A DNA stretch of 64,000 nucleotides from NCBI GenBank assembly GCA_001910725.1, contig MJGA01000017.1, positions 558,001-622,000 of the forward strand, written 5' to 3'. Source of the DNA: Phanerodontia chrysosporium. Lineage: Eukaryota > Basidiomycota > Agaricomycetes > Polyporales > Phanerochaetaceae. A model generated the notes under the pieces. That model ran no database searches, was not told the DNA's origin, and saw nothing but the letters and a program-made list of their open reading frames with translations. Of the stretch, positions 33,201-45,605 are shown piece after piece. A program made the translations under genes and the position numbers. Position 1 is the first letter of the stretch. The number at the start of each line of letters is the position of its first letter.

Positions 33201-35424
33201 ATGCTCAGACGGTCCCCACTCTTCTCCTCGGCCTCGCAGGCACCGTCCTCGGCGGGTCCTCGGAGGCCTCCTCGCTCGCGACTGCTACGGCTCGTCAGAC
33301 GCATCCTGCAACTATCTCCTGCAAAATTGCATCAATTCTGTGCGTGCCCAGCACATACCTGCGTGTAACTATTTATTCACCCTTCTCTGCAGCCGGGGAT
33401 ATGGAACAGCGCCAGCTGTGTCGCAGCCGCAACCTGTGCGGGGGTGCGTATTCCAGCTTCCTGCAGGGAAGTGCACCCGCTGACCCACTGGAAACTATAG
33501 ATGGAGACGTTCCTTGACGCTCTCTGCTGCACCACAGGCCAGTGTCTCACGCCGTCGTCGCAGCCGAGCCTCGACTACAATGTGCGTCGCTCGAGTGACT
33601 GCACCGTCACAGCGCTGACATCAAGTCTCCGCTAGCTCTATGCCACCATCGTCGGCCAGTGCGCCTGGGCGAGCGGTGGGTGCCCTATCACACAGCGTGC
33701 GCACCTCCATTTGCGTGTGTCTGGACGACGACCGACCCGTTCACAGAGAACTACATCGACTTTTACTACGGCACCCTGACCAACACGGGCTCGTCCGTGT
33801 GGCCCTCGAGCTCGTGCGTCCCCCGCGCCGTGATCCCGCGCACAACTGACATCGACCGGCAGGAGCGTCGTCGGCTGGTGGGGCGCCATCTCGGCGTGGG
33901 CCGCGGTACGCATATGCAGCCACGCCTCCCCACCTCGCACACGCTGACACCGATCCCGCCCCACAGACCGGCTCCAGCGTGCCCTACACGAACTTCAACG
34001 ACTGGTGAGCCTTGCCGCTGCAGTCCCAACGAGACACGAGATGTACTGACTGCGTGCGACAGGCTGCACTACAGCAGCGGCCCCGCGACACCCCCGAGCG
34101 GTGGCTCTGGCGGAGGTGGCGGCGGCGGCGGCGGCGGAATTATCATCGTGCCTCCTCCCGTCGGTGGCGGTGGAGGTGGTGGCAGCGGTGGTGGCGGTGG
34201 AGGTGGAGCGGAGGCGGAGGCGGAGGTGGAGGATCCGGAGGCGGCGGGTCCGGAGGCGGCGGAGGCGGTGGCGGCTCTGGCGGTGGCGGCGGAGGCGGTG
34301 GCGGCTCTGGCGGCGGTGGCGACCCGGGTGATGGCGACGAAGACCCACAGTTCTGCGAGAACGAGGACACCACCGGCTACAAGCGCGACACCGACGACAC
34401 CGACGTGTGAGCAACCAACCGCTGACTGCCCCTCGAGCCGCGCGCTGACGCCTCTGCAGATACTACACCAGCTGGATGCTGAACAACACCCAGACGCTCG
34501 CGAACGCAACCGCGAAGCGCTCGGCGGCCATCGCGTGGAATTACAACATCGACTGCAGCGTGTGCGCCGCTTCCGCCCGCCTCCATCCCCCGCGCGCTGA
34601 GCTGACGCTGCCTGCAGGTTCCCGAACATCTGCGAGAACTGGTGCTACTACGTGTACTGTGCGTGCGCTCGGCGTGTATGCGCGTCCCCCGCAGATGCTG
34701 ACGCGCGACGATCGACAGGCAAGGGCGGCAGCTGGGGCGTGCACGTCGACCGCAACGCGGGCAACCGCGGGCAGTCCGCGTGCCGCTCCCCGAACAAGTG
34801 CAGCTACAACTGCAAGGGCACCGGCGGCTGGTCGCTGAATCCGAACTCCGGTGCGTGTGGCAGCCCGCCGCCTGCCACTGTTGGGGCCCCCGCTGATGCG
34901 CATGGCGCACGCAGGCTGGCAGTGCGACGAGCAGCCGAAGAACACGAACACCGAGGGCGGCGCCGGCGCGGCGACACGGTGCATGACCAAGAAGGAGAAC
35001 GGCGGTGCGTGCCCCTGCGCCGGTGCCTGGAGACCACAGCTGAAGCTTCCCCGCAGACGAGGGCAACGCGTGGAAGTCCTTCATCAGTGCGTCCCTTTTT
35101 CTTTTCTCTTCTCCTCCCTGGCACCCACCCGCGCGCCCACAGACCAGGCCGGCTCGACCAACGCCCCGCTCGCGAACGGCCAGGCCGTCACGGTCGTCCT
35201 CAGTGCGTCGCCCCGCCTCGCGCCCCCCACCCGTGCGCACCCGGCTGACCGTCGTCGTCTCCGCTTTTCCGCTTTTCTGCAGACAACGTGAACTCGGGCG
35301 GGCTCTGCGCGAGCTACGGCGGCGTCGGCACGACGCACTGCCCCGCGGCGCCTCGCCGAGCGACCCGCTCGTGCAGCAGCTCACGAACGGCCACGGCTCC
35401 GACAACGGTATCCGCCAGGGATAA
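33201..35424 (+). CDS. Secreted NucA/NucB-type nuclease A with Gly/Ser linker
   Basis: Fifteen exons, the first 33201-33339, then 33393-33443, 33501-33581, 33636-33696, 33747-33813, 33863-33905, 33967-34004, 34063-34406, 34460-34561, 34618-34658, 34719-34850, 34915-35004, 35057-35086, 35143-35202, 35283-35424. A secretion leader is followed by a Cys-rich N-domain (RDCYGSSDASCN, QCAWASGGCPIT, NYIDFYYGTL). Exon 8 encodes a long Gly/Ser linker with GGGGS units and an IIIVPPP island. The C-domain has FPNICENWCYYVYC, NKCSYNCKGTGGW and WQCDEQPKNTNTEGGAGAA with KKENG-DEGNAW, resembling the CDE..EGG..EN..G core of NucA/NucB DNases. Frames slip in exon 1 (signal peptide, at least twice), near 34210 in the linker and near 35345, all at C or G runs. 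Nuclease activity is inferred from the motif only. Confidence 0.75.
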
Positions 35425-35920
35425 GTGGGCGGATGGACCGCCTGCTCTCGTTTGGTGACGATCTTGAGACGGTCTGGTGCTCGAGGTGTAAGGCACTGAA
35501 TGTACAGTACGTGATCATGAATGTACCTGTGTATAGTATTCTCCTTCCCATGAATGTCAGACCGGATGGATTAGCTCTCAGGCTGGCGGGGCTTCTGAGA
35601 CAGATGTCCAGAACGGCCAAAGCAGGGTGGAAGGGATATCTTCCTGGGACTCAGATGACTAAGTTCAAGCAGGTCGTCTAATCATTCTAAACTGAACTGT
35701 TCCAGAATTTAGAAGTTGACTTCAAATTCCCTCAGTCGTCCGTAGTCAGCATCGTAATCGCTCACGTCAATTGATAGGGCAGCGAGATGAATCATCTTCA
35801 GACACTCAGACTTGGCGTAGCGATTGTCATCTATTTGCACCCCTACCACATTACAATTCTAGTCGCATAAAGTCCTTATCAAAGCATTACCAGCCAAAGA
35901 ACTTTCGCTGCGCGCGCCGC
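35425..35920. other. Convergent intergenic region
   Basis: About 500 bases between nuclease A (+) and protease 3 (-). No gene seen. Confidence 0.45.
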
Positions 35921-37676
35921 TCAATTTGTCGTAGCGTTGGTGAACTCCGTCGTCGCGAAGGACGCCTGGTTGTTGCCGGCGTCGAAGAGGAAGAAGTGCC
36001 TCTCGAGCCAGACCATGCCGTTGATAAAGTCGAGGCCTTCGCCGGTGGGCGAGCCGAGGTCGCCGATGACGAGGTAGATCCCGTCCTCCGTGCCGCCGAT
36101 GGCAGTGTTCAGCTATGTGCGCAGTCAGTGAATGCGACGGTTGGAGGACCAGGACCACACACAGCACGGGGCCAAAGCTGGGCGTTCGGCGTGAACTCGA
36201 AGATCGTCTGCAAGCCAGGGTGTGTCAGGACAGCTCCGAAGCAGAGCGACCTGGGTACGCACGCCTCCGATGTTGAAGAACATGCTCTTCAGGTTTGCGA
36301 ACTGAGCCGGGGATAGGCTCAGCAGACCCGTGCGGCTGTCCACCACCGCACCCGTGACATCCTGATAGGCAGCGAACGAATCTGTTGGCTGATGTCACCA
36401 CAGAAAAGCGTTGATAGAGACACAAATGCGTACCTGTGGGAAGCAGAAGCAGGGTCGTGCCAGTGTCGACGATGCCGGCGGTCGGGCTGAGGATGGTCCG
36501 GCCCGGCCAGGACCCATAAGTGATAGTCTGGTCAATACCAACGAACTCGTTCGCTGGGGATACGGATGTGATCGGTCTAGAAGACCGATGAATCAACCAC
36601 ATGCGATGGTAGACCGAGTGATCAGGCACGTACACAGTGGTGAGCGGACCGGTGAACATGCTAGAATCGACGGCACCGAAGGTGAACTCTCCATTTGTGT
36701 CGGAAAGGCTCGTCGTTGGCTTGAAGGATATGCCAATCTGTCTCGAATTGACGAGGCCGAGCTCGAATGCATTGTCCAGAACGGTAGGAATGATATCGCC
36801 AGAGGTCGTAGTATCTGGAATATATGAGCATTGCAGGACACTAGGGGAGCTGCCTGCGAGACTCACCCTCAGTAAGATCAGTCGGTCCGATTCTGGCCAA
36901 GAGTCAAAAAGACTGTCGACATGTCCAAATGACGCTACATACCCAAGGATGCCGTCCACTCCGTTGAAGCCGAAGGCTAGTTCCGCAACCCCAATGGACT
37001 GCTGGGGGATGGTCAAGCCAGGTGACAGCGACACTTGGTCGAGGAACTCTTCGCCTGAGCGAAGACGGGTGAGCCGCAGTGGTAGTGATAGCAAGAGGAA
37101 GAAACTAACCAAAGAAGAACCCAGACCCGTACTCCACAGACTGCGGCGCAATGTCAATACGAGAGCAAACCTCCGGTAATCTTACGCACCACTTCGTCTC
37201 CGGTGTCCTGAGACGTAGATGTCTCAGTGTAGGCAGTAGCTGCTCCGACCCAGGTGTTCGAGCTGCCAGTGTCGACAATGAGATTGACTAGGCATCTAGG
37301 AGATCAGAAACCGCCTTCATCCATTAAGTAGCACTTACACGTCGTCGGCGGGTTGCCGATGTTGACCTATCGCAGACATCATCAACAAAAAAGATGTCAC
37401 GAGCGATGGAATGACCGACCTCCGCAGTATAGGTGACGGCGCCGTTCGTTACCGGGACAGGCGCAGACGCAGACGATGCGGCTCTGACGTTGGCCTTGGA
37501 CGGACCGCCGCTCTTGAAGAATTTCGCCCGAGCCTGATCATGCTCGATAATAGTCTTCGTGCCAGTCGCGTTGAAGCGACGTGCGAGCGGAATCTTCACG
37601 GGACTGCTCCGGATGGACACCGGGGACGCAGAGGCGATGAGAGCGAGAGAGATGACGATGAGGGCTTTGAAAACAT
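35921..37676 (-). CDS. Secreted aspartic protease 3 (pepsin A1, polyporopepsin-like)
   Basis: Exons 37676-37420, 37366-37339, 37287-37190, 37140-37110, 37054-36943, 36892-36867, 36814-36634, 36576-36434, 36381-36263, 36207-36163, 36112-35921, all joining in frame. After the start come a hydrophobic leader (FKALIVISLALIASASP) and a propeptide (ARRFNATGTKTIIEHDQARA). Catalytic sites are NLIVDTGSSNTWVGA and GIVDTGTTLLLLPT, with flap VEYGSGFFFG. The ending is FTNATTN. Eleven exons have nearly the same lengths as in proteases 1, 2 and 4. The only defect is at the start: ATG-TTTTC-AAA needs one more T to be in frame with the leader, probably a miscounted T run. It is closest to protease 4, which follows in the same orientation. 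Confidence 0.88.
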
Positions 37677-39713
37677 TGTGTTGGCGGTACTGCGGCTTCG
37701 GGATCCCTCTGTCTGAGCTCCATAGCCCACAGCCTCGCTCCCGTTTTATACGCGCTCGCCAAGCGTGCTGGGCGACTGCGCCCACGGTGGGGCTGGTTTG
37801 TTCACATAGCGAGGACTGCGAGGCAAGCGACGGGCTCGTTCGCTCGCGCGATGAAGTCATCCCTAGGCGGCATAGTCGCGCTAGGGAAAGTCGACTGTGA
37901 GAAAAGAGGACGGCACGCAAAGGTAACACGCCGCATATAGAGGTGGGAACATGCGGTTGCTCACCTAACCCACACCCCAGCACTGGGGAGCACAGATACG
38001 AGGATTATCCAGCGCGGCAAGGACGGCGCCCACTGTAGAGAAGAGGAATATGTTCGTGGAGAAGGGCCGTATTGAGCGAGACATTGATAGAACACGCCGC
38101 TTCTGTTTCCCACATGCACGGAGACCTCACGGAGGGACGGAGCCGACTCCTGCCTCCGACTTGGCATCGCAAACTAGACCATACTTGCTCAATACGGCTA
38201 TAGAACAGGCTATGTTCCATGGGAGCACCCGAGGGGCGTGAACGGGATGTTCATGGGACAGACTTGCAGGGTTGGACTCACGGTAATGAAATTCACACGC
38301 AGTGTTTGAACAGTAGACACCCTCACACACGCTAGCTATTTCAAGACATGTCAGAGCTCAGCGCAAGCATGACAGCCATAATTAGACATACCAAGGAATT
38401 CTGCACCTGTGCTGACCTTAACAGCAGGGTATAAGTTTGGATATCTTCTCTGTTCTAGGAGGTGGTGACCCTGACTTCAGTTTACGAACGAAAAGTCCAG
38501 AATGTGTTGAGGATGCCTGGCGCGACCAATGCTGCAAGAGTGCTAAGAGAATGAGCAAAGTGTTATCGCATCGCATCACGACTCCCAGGGTCATCTCGCA
38601 CGTACATCTTCTCTGTTCACAGTCTTGCTCTGGCCGAGCGGGCCGTGGACTGGAGCAGCGCCAATGCACAGAGCTTGTGGCGCGACCGCTCGGAAGGGGC
38701 TATAGTCGAGGGCAGTTGCAGCGGGTATCTTGCAATGTGGGACTCCGATCGCAAACAGTGTGCATAGACACTCTTCTTCTGCTTAGTACGAGCGCACGAC
38801 CTCCGGAGGCGGCTTCACTCACTGGGAAAACGCCCACCACAGAGCAGGTCGGCGAAGGCCAGCAGATGGGGGTACATCATAGTCGCCATCTGGTGCAGCT
38901 GAATCATTCACTCTGCGCAAGGTCTTCCTTGTTCTAGCGATTAGATACGATGGCGCGAACTTTGACGTAGTACGTACCATGCCGAACGGCGTCGGTGCTC
39001 GCCGCGTCGCTGGAAGACTTGAATCAAGCCTTCGCTCCTCAGGCCTCAGGCCTTAGGACCGGCAGGCGAACGCAAAGCATATGCGTAGACCATCTTACGG
39101 ACACGATTGAATGCGTTTAGGCCGGATTATTCAGATCACGATTGCATCGAAGTGGTGGTTACTGGCAAGGGTAAGTTGGCTAATACCTCTCATGCTTACC
39201 GTGGGAATCTCATAAGCGCCAGATTTACTAGTGCCTGATACTTACTGGCAAGTAAGTAGTAGTAGTACCGATGTCACAAGCTGACTCGTGCGCCACGCCT
39301 TCGCAACCGGCCAGTCTATCTTGAGCCTGGGGCAGGCGTCGGGGGACCCTCCAGGGCTCACCTCCTATGTCATTCCAGGGCTGTGGTAGTAAATAAACCT
39401 TGATTCAAAACTGACAACGGCTGCGTTCCCGGCAGTAAATGAACTACTTTCGCAACGTCTGTGTCGACACAAACTACACGATGTTCCTGTCATTCCTCAC
39501 ATCGTGATGGTAGTCCGTTTACTGGTGCTTGTGGATCGGTGTCTCTCTCACAACTTTCAGAGAGTTTACAAAGATTTCCATTCGATTTGGGTTCATAGGA
39601 ATCCATATTATATACATTACAATCGATAACAATATCCAAGCCCTTCTTCTTGAATACAAGTACTACGCTTCTCTAATCGTCGTTGTACAGAACGAAGCCC
39701 TTGCGGACAGCGC
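37677..39713. other. Long upstream region of protease 3 (duplicated)
   Basis: About 2 kb without a supported gene. Blocks near 38200 and 38570-38640 recur upstream of protease 4 near 42000 and 42390-42450. A TIR-like sequence lies at 39251-39273. Confidence 0.5.
37743..37750 (-). promoter_or_regulatory. TATA box of protease 3
   Basis: TATAAAAC on the minus strand, about 70 bases before the ATG at 37676. Confidence 0.55.
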
Positions 39714-41477
39714 TTAGTTAGTCGTCGCATCGGTGAACTGCGTTGTCGCAAAGGACGCTTGATTGTTGCCGGCGTCGAAGACGAAGAAGAACCTCTCAAG
39801 CCAGACCATACCATTGATGAAGTCCAGGCCTTCGCCGGAAGGCGAACCCAGATCACTAACGATGAGGTAGATGCCATCCTCCTCGCCGCCAATTGCAGTG
39901 TTCAGCTGCACGGCGCAAATGAGCTTATTACACGCAGGGAAATAAAGGATACTTACAGCACGGGGCCAGAGCTGCGCGTTCGGGGTGAATTCGAACTGGG
40001 TCTGCAAAAACACGATGAGCTGAAGGCGACACCATTGAATGCTTTGAGCACATACACCACCAATATTGAAGAACAGGCTCTGGAGGTTGGCGAATTGGTC
40101 GGGGGTGATCGTCAGGAGGCCGGTGTTCACATCGTCGAGCACGGCGCCCGTCAGCTGCTGGTAGGTAGCGATGGCGTCTTGGAGCAAAGATTATTACCGA
40201 GCATGTTATGAGAACACCATCCGACCTACCCGAGGCGAGAAGAAGAAGAGTGGTGCCGGTGTCGACGATGCCCGCGGTCGTGCCGAGGACGGTCGTGCCA
40301 TCCGACCCGTAGGTGATAGTCTGGTCGATACCTACGAACTCGCTTGCAGGAGCTGTCGAGGTTATCGGGCTGAATGCAGATGATGTCAGACAGGTATGCG
40401 AAGAATTGGGGCAGTACATACACCGTGGTCAATTCGCCAGTGAACTTGCTTGGATCAACGCCACCGAACAGGAGCTCGCCGTTTGCAGACGACAGGCTAG
40501 TGGTCGGCGCGAAGGAGATACCGATTTCCTTCGAGCTGATCAGGCCGAGAGAGAAAGCGTTGTCTAGAACGGTAGGCACGAGCCCGCCGGCGGACGTGGT
40601 CCCTGTGCTGCTGCGTCAGCCTGTCTGCATATTCAGAAACATCTGACTATGCACCGTCGGTAAGATCCGTTGGCCCGATACTACGCTCGATTTCAGAGAA
40701 TGTTGGAGCCAAATGTTCGACAGTCTGACTGACCCGATAATGCCATCCACCCCGTCAAAGCCTTCAGCGAACTCGGCAGCACCGATTGATTGTTGCGGGA
40801 TCGTCAAGCCCTCACCAAGGCTCACAGTATCAATGAACTCTTCACCTGTGGACATTATGAAACTATCAGAGGCGTCCTGATATCGGAGCATAAACGAGAG
40901 CTTACCAAAGAAAAGACCCGACCCGTATTCGACGAACTGCAGAAGGACTTCATTATGATAAATTGGGCAGAGGAGGGTTAGTACGCACGACTTCGGCACC
41001 CGTGTCCTGGGAGCTCGACGTGATTTGGTATGGGTTCTCGAAATCTGCGCCGACCCAGGTATTGGAGCTGCCGGTGTCGACGATCAGGTTGACTGCGAAG
41101 CCAGACTTCAGCATCGAGTACATCTGCGCCTCGGGACTACGCACATGCGTTCGGAGGGTTACCGACGTTCACCTGGAGGGAAGCGTCAGTAACGCATCCC
41201 CATATACGCTATATGGACAGACCGTGGCGGTGTAAGTGACTGCGCCATTGACAATTCCAACAGGCGGGGTGCTAGTTGCACTCTTCTGGGGACCCGTTGA
41301 CGAAGCACGGTGCTTGAAGGACCTTGCCCTCGCTTGGTCGAGCTCGAGAACGGTCTTGGTGCCGGTGACGTTAAAAAGACGGGCGATGGGAATGGACACT
41401 GGGCTGCTGCGGATCGTCAACGGCGATGCCGCTGCGGAGAGCGCGAGGAAAACCACGAGGAGGAGCTTGGCGAACAT
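39714..41477 (-). CDS. Secreted aspartic protease 4 (pepsin A1, polyporopepsin-like)
   Basis: Fully open 11-exon model: 41477-41223, 41172-41145, 41092-40989, 40936-40906, 40845-40734, 40680-40655, 40602-40422, 40370-40230, 40177-40056, 40001-39957, 39905-39714. Signal peptide MFAKLLLVVFLALSAAASP; propeptide with ARLFNVTGTKTVLELDQARA. Catalytic sites are NLIVDTGSSNTWVGA and GIVDTGTTLLLLAS, with flap VEYGSGLFFG; it ends FTDATTN. About 400 residues is normal for polyporopepsins, which are secreted acid proteases. An in-frame ATG further upstream (41540) lies at the TATA box, so 41477 is the start. This is the only one of the four copies whose frame is intact throughout. Confidence 0.93.
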
Positions 41478-41540
41478 CTTTGCGGTCTGACTGTGGAGAA
41501 CGGTGCGCCAATGCTGGAGAGACGTTGCCAAGCCATCCAC

Positions 41541-41548
41541 GTTTTATA
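41541..41548 (-). promoter_or_regulatory. TATA box of protease 4
   Basis: TATAAAAC on the minus strand, about 65-70 bases before the ATG at 41477. Confidence 0.55.
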
Positions 41549-43323
41549 GGGTGTTTGCCACTGGCATCGCTTTGTCAGTGTGCCCACGGCGAACGCTGTC
41601 AACTGGCATTGCGAAGAGCGCGAGGTGACTCGCGAACTGGCATGTTTGCGCAATGAAATCATGCCTTGTGGCAAGCGCGTTCTGGAGCACGACTACTGTG
41701 AGAACACGGGGCGGCAAAGGAAGGTCAAGAGCCGTGCATGAAGGTGAGAACCTGCGATAACCCACCAACTGCACGCCTTCTCTGCAGAGATACGAAGATT
41801 ATCCATAACGGCATGAACGGCGGTCATCTTGACGAAGCTGCGTACGTTGGCGGAGGGTCGCAATCGGAGAGAATGATAGAGCGAGTTGCTTCGGCTTCGA
41901 AGAACCATCGCGTCCTCATGGCGGTACGGAGCCGGCCCTTGTCTCCGACTTGGCGTCATGAGACTCGAACTTAGTTGCTGAATGCGGCTATACAGCAGTT
42001 TATGTTCCATGGGAATGCTAGTCAGGGCCCGTGGATCCTGAGTGTCGGGGCATTTGCATGAGCAAGATGGACCTACCCTGATGCAATTCAAAGACACTCA
42101 GAGCAGCATTAACGCTGGCTATTTTCAGATCAATGAAGGTTCAGGCGAGCAGTACAGGAGAGGTTATCACTCACCCAGAGACGACTGACGGTGTTGCGCG
42201 TAAGTTGAACATAGGGATTCCAGCGTAAAGATATGCATCACTTATGTCCTATCAAGTAGAAGACTCGATGTTAGGATGTATGCTATTAGAAGATAGTCAT
42301 GAGGGAGGGACTTACGTCTCCAAGTCTTCTGCGGCGCGAGCGACATCGAACGTGACCAGCAGTTTGTCCCGCGACAAATGAGCACTATCATCGAGTGAGA
42401 TTGCGACTCCCATGCTCGTTTCACACGTCCATCTTCTCAGTTCAGAGTGCACACCCTCCCATACTCCAGATGGGCCGCCAACTGAAGGGACGCGAGGGTA
42501 GAGGTCGTCATTGAGCTGCTTCCATGACACTTCCGGGAAAGACGAATGCAACGGCTAGCGTGAAGCGTGGGATACCGAGCAGGGAACATAGAGACCTCCG
42601 CGTATCGCAGCCTGGAACCCGAGTATGAGATCTCCGAGGACAACTCACCCCCGGGCTGATACACCGCTTCATCGGATTGCGTACTAATGCTCGCCATATC
42701 ACGCAGCATCCTTATTCACTATATGAATGCCACATCGTCTGTAGAAAGACTCAAAGCAGAGCGCTGAGCGCTGAGTAGTGAGTCTTCGGGTCTTAGGAAA
42801 GGTGAGGAGCATACTGAACATACCAGTTTTCGACAATCATGATTTTCGTCACTCATACATTACAAACGCGTCACCGTGGCTTCTGCAGCAACGTTTGTAC
42901 TCGCGATACTTCACTTGAGACATAAAAATGTAGTGCAGGATGACATCCACGCATGTGGTGATGGTCGCCGGGAGCAAGGCGGGTGACCCGAGCGGAGATG
43001 GGCAGAGACCCGAACTTAGGGTTTGGCTTTCCGCGCCTTTAGCGCACGTGGTCTCCACAAAGGCATGTTTGCGCGTCTTTTGGATAGAGTCTCTGTTTCC
43101 TCCCCGTCGACCATGAGATGTATACAAACGCAATTACAACAAGATGGAACAGATTTTCTGGTGGTTGTTATGCCTACGATTCGAATTTATTGAAATTTGT
43201 CTGGATTAACGCAAAAGCGGCGTTGCGGCGAGTCTGTAATCTAGTCAGCCGCATGCCAGCCGCAACTCGTTAACGGCGTGCTTCCTAGGAAACTGCGCAA
43301 TCAACCCCTCCAAACCGAACTAC
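41549..43323. other. Intergenic, duplicated promoter region then F-box promoter
   Basis: About 1.8 kb between divergent genes. The first 1.2 kb is the diverged copy of the protease 3 upstream region; the rest is unremarkable and AT-richer just before the F-box ATG. Confidence 0.5.
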
Positions 43324-45605
43324 ATGGCTAGCATTGTTGTAACGGACCTGGATAGTGATGTCCTCATTGACATTTTCCTTCAACTATCCGTGAAGGACGT
43401 TCTCCGGGTACGGCAGGTGCGGTCTTTCTTTTTCATGTCAGCGCGTGGTCCGTTAATCTCATGCCGTACAGACCTGCAGATATCTTTGCAGCTTGACAAG
43501 GGTGAAGAATATTTGGCTCAAGATACTCCGGGAGGAAGTCCTAGCCACCGGTCTGGCTCTTCCTGCGTATAGTCGCTCGCTAGAGGACCTCGCGGATTCT
43601 CAGCTGGAAGCATTCGTCAAGCACTTTCATTGTATGGAGCAAGATATACGTCGTCGACTAGGCAGCCGACCTTTGCATGTCGTATCTCTTCGTCCCCCGA
43701 GCTCGGTGACTTGGGTCAAGTTTGTCCGAGCAGATTGGGTCGTCGTGGCCACTTGTGACGCCAATAGCAGCAAGCTTTCTATATGGTCACTTCCGTCGCT
43801 CTTGTCAAGCAGAGAAAGTGTATTGTCCCAGATTGATCTTCCTGGGCCTGTCCAAGGAGGTGTATTAGAGATTAACGACAATCTGGACGACGCGGATGAC
43901 CGCATCATTGTGGCGCTGGACATATGCTCCCCGTACGTCTATCGTCATAAGGCGGCATCACGCACATAATCTCACATATGCCCACAGCCGGGCATCCATA
44001 CTTGTTTTTCAGCTGTTCGACGATCATGGTAGCGTTCCACGGTTCTCACTTCTGGCAACATTGGACGATGCATCTCAACTTCGTGCTCTGCGAGGTTCCA
44101 CAATATGCTTCGCTCTGCATCAGGAGCTCAGTGTGCCGTGCATGTGGAACTGGGAAACCAAGGTCGTGACCCGATTAAGCGACCAGCCTCACCCACTCGT
44201 ACGTGACACGGTACTCTATACAGAGACCATCTCTGACGACCGTTGCAGGGCGGCTGTATAGCTATGGACGTCTGGGACAATTTCGTCGCTGTCATCGCAC
44301 CAGAAGAGCTGCGGCTCTATACTGTGTCTCGCGACGACCACGCATCGACGGCAGTCAGGACCCTACTTCATTTCCGCGGCGAGGTTAGCCATGCCGATGT
44401 ACGCTTCACGACCGAGCCCTCCACAGGCGCACCGCTGCTTCATCTGTGCATCTGCGACTATCTCGGCTGCACGTTCTCCTCCTGCAGGACCTCACCATTG
44501 CGAACCAAGACTTCTATGCCGTTCGCCGGTGGTCCTCGCCTCTTCCGCTTTGCGCGCGACCTGAGCTCATGCCGTACGAGGTCGCGCCGCGACTCTCCAT
44601 CGACGGCACCTCAATTTCTTGGATTAACGCGTACGAGCCCGGCTGCGGCCCATTCACCCTCGCTTTCAGTCGACTACCCCCATCCCGAGTTGCACTGCCC
44701 GCAGAGCTACAGCCGCGCACCCCCGGCGACGCTCCCCATTTCACCCTACGGCTTGACGATGGGCCTGCGTTATATTATTACGCTGTGCGTGACATGGACG
44801 AAACCCTAGGCCTGTTTGTCGTCGGGAACGCTTTCGGCGAGCTCGCCGTCGTGCGATATGGCGGTGTACCGCTCAGAGAACTCAAGGGCTGTTTCAGGGA
44901 GACAAGACTGCCTGTACTTTCTGACTTACCTTCTGAGGTGCGCCCCTCCTTAGACTGGATTGGAATCCGTACTGACAGGCTTCCTCAGGCCGTCGTGCAT
45001 CATTTTCCTGCACCACCGTTCCCGCACAGCGCCGTGCTACCCCTGCCCAATACATCCACGGCAGACACGCTCGCTCCCTGCCTCAGGCCCAACATCCCGA
45101 GGAGCTGCCCGAGGCGGGCTGGCTGCGCTGGCCCGACAGCCCCGACGGCCTCTCTCCGTCGCTCGCCGCGCTATGGCACGACTTACTGTGGCGGCAGGCC
45201 CCGCGCCTGCGCACGAAGCACTACTTCGGCACACCGCGCCCGCTGCTCCTCGACGGCACACGCACGCGCGTCGTCATCAGCGTCGGCGGCGTGCGCTTCG
45301 TGTGGTTCCGACGCCCAGGCGCGAGCGCGCCGCCGAGCCCAACAGAGAGCGCGCCTGCTTCCCCCGCCGAGCGCGCCGCCGCCGAGGGAGAGGTCGACGC
45401 CGACCCCGATGACACCCCCGATGTCTTCATGCGCCTTCCGCAAGGGCTCACGCTGCGCGCCATCGCGGCCTGGCTCGACGTGAGCGACACGCCGTTTCCT
45501 GATGAGCTGCTCAGCGCGCCTGTGTATGCTGTTCCCGTGCGTGCGCTGTACGCACACGAGGCCAGATCTGGGCGGGATCGCTGGGCGGAAGTGCAGGCGA
45601 GTTAG
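43324..45605 (+). CDS. F-box protein with long C-terminal region
   Basis: Exons 43324-43416, 43472-43932, 43988-44198, 44249-44936 and about 44988-45605. The F-box is split over two exons: LDSDVLIDIFLQLSVKDVLRVRQ then TCRYLCSLTRVKNIWLKILR. The rest is predicted beta-rich (for example SKLSIWSLPSL, GGCIAMDVWDNFVAVIAPEE, ETLGLFVVGNAFGELAVVRY), as in fungal F-box proteins whose C-part may form a propeller; that fold is an inference. A GTGCGC..CCTCAG intron of 51 bases at 44937-44987 is likely. Frames slip near 44470 (GGCTGCACG, where TGCCACG fits) and near 45078 (GCTCCCTG), both at C runs. It presumably acts as an SCF substrate adaptor. Confidence 0.78.

Larger units (their letters stand above)
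35921..42760 (-). repeat. Tandem duplication of proteases 3 and 4 with promoter regions
   Basis: Two direct units in minus orientation, about 35.9-38.95 kb and 39.7-42.8 kb. Beyond the genes, upstream blocks are shared, for example around 38200-38225 and 41990-42010 (AACAG/CAG..ATGTTCCATGGGA) and around 38570-38640 versus 42390-42450. Confidence 0.65.

Noticed and set aside
34069..34629. Proline-rich antisense ORFs over the nuclease linker
   Set aside because: They are the reverse complement of Gly/Ser repeat codons; the sense strand has matching exons and a paralogue with the same structure.
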